NCBI GenBank assembly: GCA_023433465.1
Contig: JAEZCR010000159.1
Location: forward strand, 1-9,883
Length of the DNA: 9,883 bases
Direction of reading: 5' to 3'
Origin: Pseudomonadota bacterium
GTDB lineage: Bacteria; Pseudomonadota; Gammaproteobacteria; Steroidobacterales; Steroidobacteraceae
Positions within the stretch are counted from its first letter, which is position 1. Every line of letters starts with the position of its first letter. A model generated the notes under the pieces. The model saw only the letters and a list, made by a program, of their open reading frames with translations, did not search any database and was not told the DNA's origin. The translations under genes and the position numbers were made by a program. Shown here piece by piece: positions 5,864 through 9,883 of this stretch.

Positions 5864-6631
5864 TCAAATGCCTTTCGCGGAGCCGCGGGCGAACACCGCG
5901 AGTCCCCGGAGCACGAGGTCGGGAACCACGCGTCTCTTGACGCGGATCCGCCTGCTGACGTCGGCCGCGCCGCCACCCGTGAGCAACAGCAGCGGACGCG
6001 ACCCCAGCGATCGCGCGGCTTCCTCGACCGCGCGCTCGATCAGCGCTGCCGCGGCGAAGCGCGCACCCGCCGCGATGGCGCTGGCGGTATTGGAAGCGAA
6101 CAGCCTGGCGCCATTGGCCGCATCGCCACGGGCGCGGCGCCGGATGCCGTGCGTGCCCGCCAGCAGGCTCTCGATCATGAATTCCGGCCCCGGCACGATC
6201 GCGCCGCCGAGGTGACGGCCGCTGGCGCCGACGGCATCCAGTGTCAGCGCGGTGCCGATGTTCGCGACCAGTACGGCCCGCCCACGCGCGAGGTCGTGTG
6301 CGCCGACGACACCCACCCAGCGATCCGCGCCGAGCCGCCACGGATCGCGATAACCGTTGCGCACACCGTGCGCCGAGCGGGTGCTGCGCACGAATTCGGA
6401 CCGCACGCCGAATCGGGAAATCGCGGCCGCCGCGAGCGCGCGCTCGAAGCGCGGCCCGGCCACACCGACCGCGACGATGCGATCCACGTCAGCCGGGGCG
6501 CGTCCGATCACGGCGCTCATCGCGGCGGGATTGCCCTCGTGAACGATCGCGCCCATGCGCGAAATGCCCGTGCTACGCGCCATGGCCCACTTCGCGCGCG
6601 AATTGCCGATGTCGACTAACAAGGTGGTCAT
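5864..6631 (-). CDS. coaX: Type III pantothenate kinase CoaX
   Basis: This 255-residue enzyme phosphorylates pantothenate, the first step of coenzyme A synthesis. It has the ASKHA-fold motifs of type III kinases: LLVDIGNSRAKWAM (4-17, nucleotide loop), LGADRWVGVVGAH (100-112, with the catalytic-base aspartate D103), VANIGTALTLDAV (122-134) and GGAIVPGPEFMIESL (142-156). The glycines of LLLLTGGGA (214-222) complete the nucleotide site. Length is normal for the family. The ATG overlaps the birA stop as ATGA. birA-coaX adjacency is well known (CoaX was first seen as the Baf protein next to birA in Bordetella), while E. coli carries the unrelated CoaA kinase at the equivalent place. Type III kinases usually resist CoA feedback inhibition. 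Confidence 0.94.
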   Translation of the reverse strand: MTTLLVDIGNSRAKWAMARSTGISRMGAIVHEGNPAAMSAVIGRAPADVDRIVAVGVAGPRFERALAAAAISRFGVRSEFVRSTRSAHGVRNGYRDPWRLGADRWVGVVGAHDLARGRAVLVANIGTALTLDAVGASGRHLGGAIVPGPEFMIESLLAGTHGIRRRARGDAANGARLFASNTASAIAAGARFAAAALIERAVEEAARSLGSRPLLLLTGGGAADVSRRIRVKRRVVPDLVLRGLAVFARGSAKGI

Positions 6632-7626
6632 GTGTCGATCCGTACGCTCACTTCACCCGAGATGAATCGCCTGATTCCTTCGTGGGTCTCGACCAGCAAC
6701 GCGCCGTGAGCGTCGATGCCGCGCGCGACGCCGCGAGTCACTTCGCCGGCGTTGTCGATGCGCACTTCCTGGCCGTTCAACGCATCGCGCTCGCGCCACT
6801 GCGCGACGTGAGGCGCGAGCCCGCGCTGCGGAAATTCCGCAAGCGCGGGCACGAGCCGCGCGATGAGCGCGGCGACGAGCACATTGCGATCCGGCACCCG
6901 CGCGAGATTCGCACGTATATCGTCGGCCACGTTGCCGGTGAGCGCGACGGAGGCGCGCGCTTCCTCGCCGAGCATCACGTTGAGGCCGATGCCGACGACG
7001 ACGTGCACGGGCCCGCCCGCCTCCGCGCGCATCTCGATCAGGATTCCGCCCAGCTTGCCGCGGGCGGTCACGAGGTCGTTGGGCCACTTGAGCCGCACGT
7101 CCTCGATGCCGATCGAACGCAGCGCGTTCAGCGCTTCCAGTCCCACCACCAGGCTCAGGGCCGAGAGATCGGCGGGCATGTCGGGGTACTGCCACGCAAG
7201 CGACAGACACACGCCGCCGCCCGGCGGTGCGATCCATCCTCGTCCGCGACGCCCTCGTCCCCCGATCTGGTTCTCAGCCAGGACAATCGCCGCCATGCCG
7301 GCGCCCGGCGGCAGCGAGTCGAGCAGCTTCGTGTTGGTCGAATCGATAGTCCACTCGACCAGCAGCGCTTCGATGCGGGCGCGAACTTCGGGAGACAGCG
7401 CCGCTTCGATCCTGTCGGGGCACAGGGGACTGACACCGGCGGCGAGGCGATAACCCTTGTGTGGCTGCGCGTCGAGCGCGACGCCGAGCTCGCGCAACTG
7501 CTCGACCGCTTTCCAGACCGCGGCGCGCGTCACGGCGAGATCGGCCGCCAGCGCCTCGCCCGAACGGAATTCGCGGTCGTCGAGCCGCTGGAACACGCGC
7601 TGAGGCAGTGGAGTCTCGACGTTCAC
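6628..7626 (-). CDS. birA: Bifunctional biotin-protein ligase / biotin operon repressor BirA
   Basis: The 332-residue protein has an N-terminal winged helix (about residues 8-62, with FRSGEALAADLAVTRAAVWKA as DNA-binding helices; HKGYRLA in the wing) and a class II ligase domain. Ligase motifs are GGRGRRGRGW (122-131, biotinyl-AMP loop), KWPNDL (180-185), KLGGILIEM (191-199) and VVGIGLNV (210-217). A small SH3-like C-terminal domain follows from about 285. It activates biotin to biotinyl-AMP, attaches it to the AccB subunit of acetyl-CoA carboxylase, and with its DNA-binding domain can repress biotin genes. Length is close to E. coli BirA (321). GTG 7626 overlaps the plsY stop as GTGA. The frame is open for another kilobase upstream, but this is the shadow of plsY. 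Its target operator is not in this window. Confidence 0.95.
   Translation of the reverse strand: MNVETPLPQRVFQRLDDREFRSGEALAADLAVTRAAVWKAVEQLRELGVALDAQPHKGYRLAAGVSPLCPDRIEAALSPEVRARIEALLVEWTIDSTNTKLLDSLPPGAGMAAIVLAENQIGGRGRRGRGWIAPPGGGVCLSLAWQYPDMPADLSALSLVVGLEALNALRSIGIEDVRLKWPNDLVTARGKLGGILIEMRAEAGGPVHVVVGIGLNVMLGEEARASVALTGNVADDIRANLARVPDRNVLVAALIARLVPALAEFPQRGLAPHVAQWRERDALNGQEVRIDNAGEVTRGVARGIDAHGALLVETHEGIRRFISGEVSVRIDT
6820..6849. repeat. Near-perfect inverted repeat inside birA
   Basis: CCCGCGCTGCGGAA and TTCCGCAAGCGCGGG pair over 14 positions with one bulged base and one central base. It codes for PALAEFPQRG, part of a region that is conserved in BirA proteins, so it may be a by-product of codon choice in GC-rich DNA. 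Confidence 0.5.
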
Positions 7627-8270
7627 GAGCGGTCGCGGCCGAACAGCCAGAGCCGGCGGGCGCGGGGTTCCGCGCCGGCGCGCATCCGCGCGACGTTGCC
7701 GCGGTGCGTGTAGACCACGAGCGCCGCGCAGGCCAGCGCGAAACCCAGCGTCGGCGTCAGCCGCACGCCGTCGCGCATAAGTAGATAGATCGGGGTCGCG
7801 ATCGAGGCGCAGATCGAGGCGAGACCCACGTAACCCGACACCATCACGACACCCAGCCAGCTCGCGAACAGCGGCACGAGCAGAGCGAGGTCGATCCCCG
7901 CGAACGCGCCGACCAGGGTCGCGACGCCCTTGCCGCCGCGAAAGCCGTGCCACACGGGAAAGACGTGGCCGATGATGGCGGCGAACGCGCAGGCGGGCGG
8001 CAGCCACAGATCGGGAGGGGGACGGACTTGAAGTCCGTCCCCGAGAGCCAGTCCGGGGATCACCGCGGCGGCGATCCATCCCTTCGCGATGTCGATCAGG
8101 AACACCCAGAACGCGAAGCCGGCGCCCTGGGTGCGCAGGGCATTGGTGCCACCCGCGTTGCCGCTGCCCTGCGTCCGGATGTCGACGCCGCCGCGCAACC
8201 TGCCCACCACGAGGCTTCCGACAATGGAGCCGAGAAGATAGGCGACGAGGACCTTGAGGACGAATTCCAT
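7623..8270 (-). CDS. plsY: Glycerol-3-phosphate acyltransferase PlsY, with a repeat-derived loop
   Basis: The 215-residue inner-membrane enzyme transfers an acyl group from acyl-phosphate to glycerol-3-phosphate, making lysophosphatidate. Five transmembrane helices are predicted (about 4-22, 52-74, 89-108, 126-160 as a long hydrophobic block, 172-188). Motif 1 is RTQGSGNAGGTNALRTQG (32-49), motif 2 GHVFPVWHGFRGGKGVAT (101-118), and motif 3 THRGNVARMRAGAEPR (188-203). Residues 77-85 (GDGLQVRPP) are encoded by a 25-bp palindrome and fall between helices 2 and 3, the external loop in the known PlsY topology, so activity is probably kept. Start ATG 8270 lies 12 bases after the ctlX stop and has no clear Shine-Dalgarno sequence. 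PlsY is more often found near tsaD/folB; its place before birA is notable. Confidence 0.93.
   Translation of the reverse strand: MEFVLKVLVAYLLGSIVGSLVVGRLRGGVDIRTQGSGNAGGTNALRTQGAGFAFWVFLIDIAKGWIAAAVIPGLALGDGLQVRPPPDLWLPPACAFAAIIGHVFPVWHGFRGGKGVATLVGAFAGIDLALLVPLFASWLGVVMVSGYVGLASICASIATPIYLLMRDGVRLTPTLGFALACAALVVYTHRGNVARMRAGAEPRARRLWLFGRDRS
8018..8042. repeat. REP-like 25-bp palindrome inserted in the plsY coding sequence
   Basis: The arms GGGGACGGACTT (8018-8029) and AAGTCCGTCCCC (8031-8042) are perfect 12-bp complements around one base. On the coding strand it encodes residues 77-84 and one base of codon 85, in frame, within a stretch that ordinary PlsY proteins lack. From memory, palindromes of the type GGGGAC-x-GACTT / AAGTC-x-GTCCCC occur in many copies in some proteobacterial genomes, like REP elements moved by Y1 (RAYT) transposases. 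I cannot check this here; no second copy is visible in the window. Confidence 0.75.
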
Positions 8271-8282
8271 CGGGAGGAAGGA

Positions 8283-9242
8283 TCAGCGCAGGAAGACTTC
8301 CGCGAGCATACAACGGACGCTGCCGCCACCGTGGCGCTCGATGACGTCGATGGGCGCGACGAGCACCGAGTCCACGGCCGCGCTCAATCGCGCGAACTTC
8401 TCCGGCGCGAGCGTGCGGCGCGCGGTCCGCGACATCACGAGCACGCGGAAGTCGCCGAGATGTTCGTCCCAGCTGCCCACTTCGAGCATGTTGCCCGCGA
8501 ACCCGTGAAGCTCGGCCGGGTCGATCGCGACGATCTCGCGCCCGGAGGCGCGCAGGCGGGCGGCGACGCGCTCGCGGTCCGCCTCGGCGATGTTCTCCAG
8601 CGCGACTATGGCCACGCTCGTGCCGATGCTCATGGCGACGTTGGTGTGGTAGATGGGCACGTCCGACTCGTCGCAGGCGTTGAACACCTCGAGCTCGTAG
8701 CCCATCGCCCGCGCCCATTCGCCGGCGACCATCGCGTCCGTCCGCGGGGACAGGCACGCGTACGCGACGCGTTCCAGGTGATCGAGGACGAGACTGCCCG
8801 TGCCTTCGAGGAAACGCCGTTCCTTTTCATGCGGCGTCAGGTCGACCACGCGGCGAACGACGTATCCCGTCTCGCGCTGCACCGCTTCGATGATCTCCAT
8901 CCGCCGCTCGAGCCGGCGGCTTTCGCATTCCATCGGATAGAGCACCACGGTGCCATCCGCATGGAAGCTGACCCAGTTGTTGGGGAACACCGCGTCCGGC
9001 TTGCGTGGCTCGACGGAATCTTCCGCGACGCAGACCGGGATGCCCTCGGAGGTCAACGCGGACGCGAAGGCGTCGAACTCCACGAGTGCGCGCTGCGCCA
9101 CCTGCGCCGCCTCGTTTCCGGCGGCCTCGTGTTGAAAGCGGTTCGTCCGCGCGGTTTCGGCGTTGTAGCCGAATGCCTTCGGACGAACCATCAACAGGGC
9201 GTTGCAAACCTGCCTTTGAATGGGCGACTGGTCGGGCGGCAT
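8283..9242 (-). CDS. ctlX: CtlX-type amidinotransferase/hydrolase (pentein superfamily, citrulline-linked)
   Basis: The 319-residue protein belongs to the arginine deiminase/dimethylargininase-like pentein fold. Recognised pieces are LLMVRPKAFGYNAETARTN (16-34), DAVFPNNWVSFH (83-94), FLEGTGSLVLD (144-154), ACLSPRTD (162-169), YHTNVAMSIG (198-207) and the C-terminal GGGSVRCMLAEVF (305-317). C311 is the likely nucleophile, with H199 and E146 or another acid as partners. CtlX proteins are annotated as citrulline-utilisation hydrolases; whether this one cleaves citrulline, arginine or methylarginines cannot be read here. ATG 9242 gives 17 residues before the conserved MVRP, in line with the family. 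A longer open frame upstream is antisense to the oxygenase gene. The gene heads the plsY-birA-coaX operon with a 12-base gap, though no functional link to lipid or cofactor metabolism is evident. Confidence 0.88.
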   Translation of the reverse strand: MPPDQSPIQRQVCNALLMVRPKAFGYNAETARTNRFQHEAAGNEAAQVAQRALVEFDAFASALTSEGIPVCVAEDSVEPRKPDAVFPNNWVSFHADGTVVLYPMECESRRLERRMEIIEAVQRETGYVVRRVVDLTPHEKERRFLEGTGSLVLDHLERVAYACLSPRTDAMVAGEWARAMGYELEVFNACDESDVPIYHTNVAMSIGTSVAIVALENIAEADRERVAARLRASGREIVAIDPAELHGFAGNMLEVGSWDEHLGDFRVLVMSRTARRTLAPEKFARLSAAVDSVLVAPIDVIERHGGGSVRCMLAEVFLR

Positions 9243-9287
9243 GGCGCGACTTCTACATCCCATTGGGGGTAGGCACAATAGCCGCGA
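9243..9287. promoter_or_regulatory. 45-bp divergent promoter region between ctlX and the oxygenase gene
   Basis: Only 45 bases separate the two start codons, so both promoters must overlap here or lie within the opposite gene. On the plus strand CACAAT (9274-9279) could be a -10, with TTCTAC 17 bp before it as a poor -35; this would leave a leader of only one or two bases. On the minus strand TAGAAG with TTGTGC 17 bp upstream is a similarly weak choice. No clear Shine-Dalgarno sequence precedes either start. Confidence 0.3.
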
Positions 9288-9883
9288 ATGCCCGACGCAG
9301 TACCTACACTCGACGCACGCGACGCCGAAAGCGCCCGCTTCGCGCAGGACATCGCGGCCGCTTACGCCGAGTACGGATTCGTCATCATCCAGAACCACGG
9401 CATCGACGATCGGCTCGTCGACCGGACCCTGAAGGCGTTCCGCGCGTTTTTCGCGTTGCCCGAAGCCGAAAAGCGCCGGTACCAGGTCCCGGGCGGCGGC
9501 GGCGCGCGCGGTTACACGCCCTTCGGCATCGAGACCGCCAAGGGCGCGAAACACCACGATCTCAAGGAATTCTGGCACGTCGGCCGCGAGCTGCCGCCAG
9601 GCCACCCGTTCACCCAGGTGATGGCGCCGAACGTCTGGGTGGACAGCATCGCCGACATGCGGTCGGCGACGCTCGGACTCTACGACGCGTTCGATGCGCT
9701 GGGCGGGCGCCTGCTGTCCGCGATCGCGCGCTCCGTCGCCCTTCCATCGAACTACTTCGACGACAAGGTCGATTTCGGCAACAGCGTGCTGCGCATCATC
9801 CACTACCCGCCGATGCCGCCCGAGCCCACGCCGTCGGGGGGCGCCGGCGCCCCCCCGGGCCACACACGCAACACCTTTGTGGG
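9288..9883 (+). CDS. 2-oxoglutarate/Fe(II)-dependent oxygenase, isopenicillin N synthase family, 3'-truncated
   Basis: The visible 198 residues open with the N-terminal DIOX_N pattern: PTLDARDAESARFAQDIA, then YGFVIIQNHGID (29-40), FFALPEAEKRRY (54-65), GYTPFGIETAKG (75-86), DLKEFWHVGRE (91-101) and NSVLRIIHYPP (165-175). The last is the strand that leads into the jelly-roll core. These enzymes use iron, oxygen and 2-oxoglutarate to oxidise small molecules. The iron-binding H-x-D should follow about 10-15 residues after HYPP, but the sequence there reads GAGAPPGHTRNTFV, off-pattern, and begins at a GC palindrome. I suspect errors at the end of the assembled sequence. The distal histidine and the co-substrate arginine lie outside the window. 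The ATG at 9288 gives a normal family N-terminus without a Shine-Dalgarno sequence. Substrate unknown. Confidence 0.83.
   Translation, partial: MPDAVPTLDARDAESARFAQDIAAAYAEYGFVIIQNHGIDDRLVDRTLKAFRAFFALPEAEKRRYQVPGGGGARGYTPFGIETAKGAKHHDLKEFWHVGRELPPGHPFTQVMAPNVWVDSIADMRSATLGLYDAFDALGGRLLSAIARSVALPSNYFDDKVDFGNSVLRIIHYPPMPPEPTPSGGAGAPPGHTRNTFV
9836..9855. repeat. Perfect 20-bp GC palindrome near the window end
   Basis: GGGGGGCGCC followed directly by GGCGCCCCCC makes a perfect, entirely G+C palindrome with six-base G and C runs at its ends. It lies where the oxygenase coding sequence stops matching its family. Such a structure commonly causes polymerase stalling, so it may mark an error-prone or broken assembly end rather than a biological element. 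Confidence 0.6.

Noticed and set aside
5657..7713. Long plus-strand open frames opposite coaX and birA
   Set aside because: They are mirror frames of strongly conserved genes in GC-rich DNA; no domain is recognisable.
8730..8755. Second copy of the plsY palindrome suggested by GTCCGTCC near GGGGAC in ctlX
   Set aside because: The order and spacing do not form the same palindrome, and it encodes the conserved CtlX motif ACLSPRTD.
7627..8757. Open frame extending birA upstream to a 709-residue protein
   Set aside because: It is antisense-free but out of frame with plsY and ctlX, both well supported on the same strand; the translation is typical GC-rich shadow sequence.
7947..9272. 441-codon plus-strand open frame opposite plsY and ctlX
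   Set aside because: Low-complexity shadow translation; the opposite strand has clear PlsY and CtlX motifs.
9243..9863. Extension of ctlX upstream by about 200 residues
   Set aside because: It runs antisense to the oxygenase gene and lacks any recognisable domain; CtlX homology starts shortly after ATG 9242.
1..9883. CRISPR array, insertion sequence, phage or toxin-antitoxin genes
   Set aside because: Looked for on both strands; no spaced direct repeats, transposase, integrase or small toxin-antitoxin pair was found.

Overview
The window is a GC-rich chromosomal segment, tightly packed with housekeeping-type genes. It looks gammaproteobacterial, perhaps from the Xanthomonadales, Nevskiales or Steroidobacterales. 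That placement rests on the NagB-II/NagA pair, on the order birA-coaX-SPOR-tRNA-Thr(TGT), which parallels E. coli birA-coaA-thrU, and on the gene types. It is inference, because no rRNA or other strong taxonomic marker is present.

Left part (1-4067). A plus-strand amino-sugar pair (3' part of a two-SIS-domain glucosamine-6-phosphate deaminase, then nagA) would turn GlcNAc-6-phosphate into fructose-6-phosphate. It converges, with one base between stop codons, on a minus-strand group: a HAD phosphatase, a 74-residue three-helix membrane protein, and a class I SAM-dependent methyltransferase. The methyltransferase has its own promoter with the 19-bp spacer and operator symmetry typical of MerR-family control, and the operator is SoxR-like.

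Middle part (4068-5143). A 320-bp gene-free divergent region precedes a plus-strand gene for a 208-residue protein. This protein has a very basic tail, a short helix and a beta-roll of about 15-residue 'VVxGG' repeats like the heads of trimeric autotransporters, but no signal peptide and no anchor. It ends at a perfect 28-bp palindrome (likely terminator), beyond which lies tRNA-Thr(TGT) on the minus strand. In E. coli and relatives this tRNA is followed by tyrU-glyT-thrT-tufB. Here that cluster is absent, so the orphan gene sits at a synteny break.

Right part (5197-9883). A compact minus-strand operon runs ctlX-plsY-birA-coaX-SPOR, with gaps of 16 nt or less or 4-nt overlaps, and leads into the tRNA. 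Biotin ligation, CoA synthesis and the first acyl transfer of phospholipid synthesis are thus coupled. plsY carries an in-frame, 25-bp, REP-like palindrome in a sequence encoding a predicted periplasmic loop. Divergent from ctlX is a partial 2-oxoglutarate/Fe(II) oxygenase gene whose last ~48 bases leave the family pattern at a perfect 20-bp GC palindrome, suggesting an error-prone contig end.

No CRISPR array, insertion sequence, integrase or defence system is visible. The points most worth a second look are the beta-roll orphan, the SoxR-like promoter of the methyltransferase, and the palindrome inside plsY.
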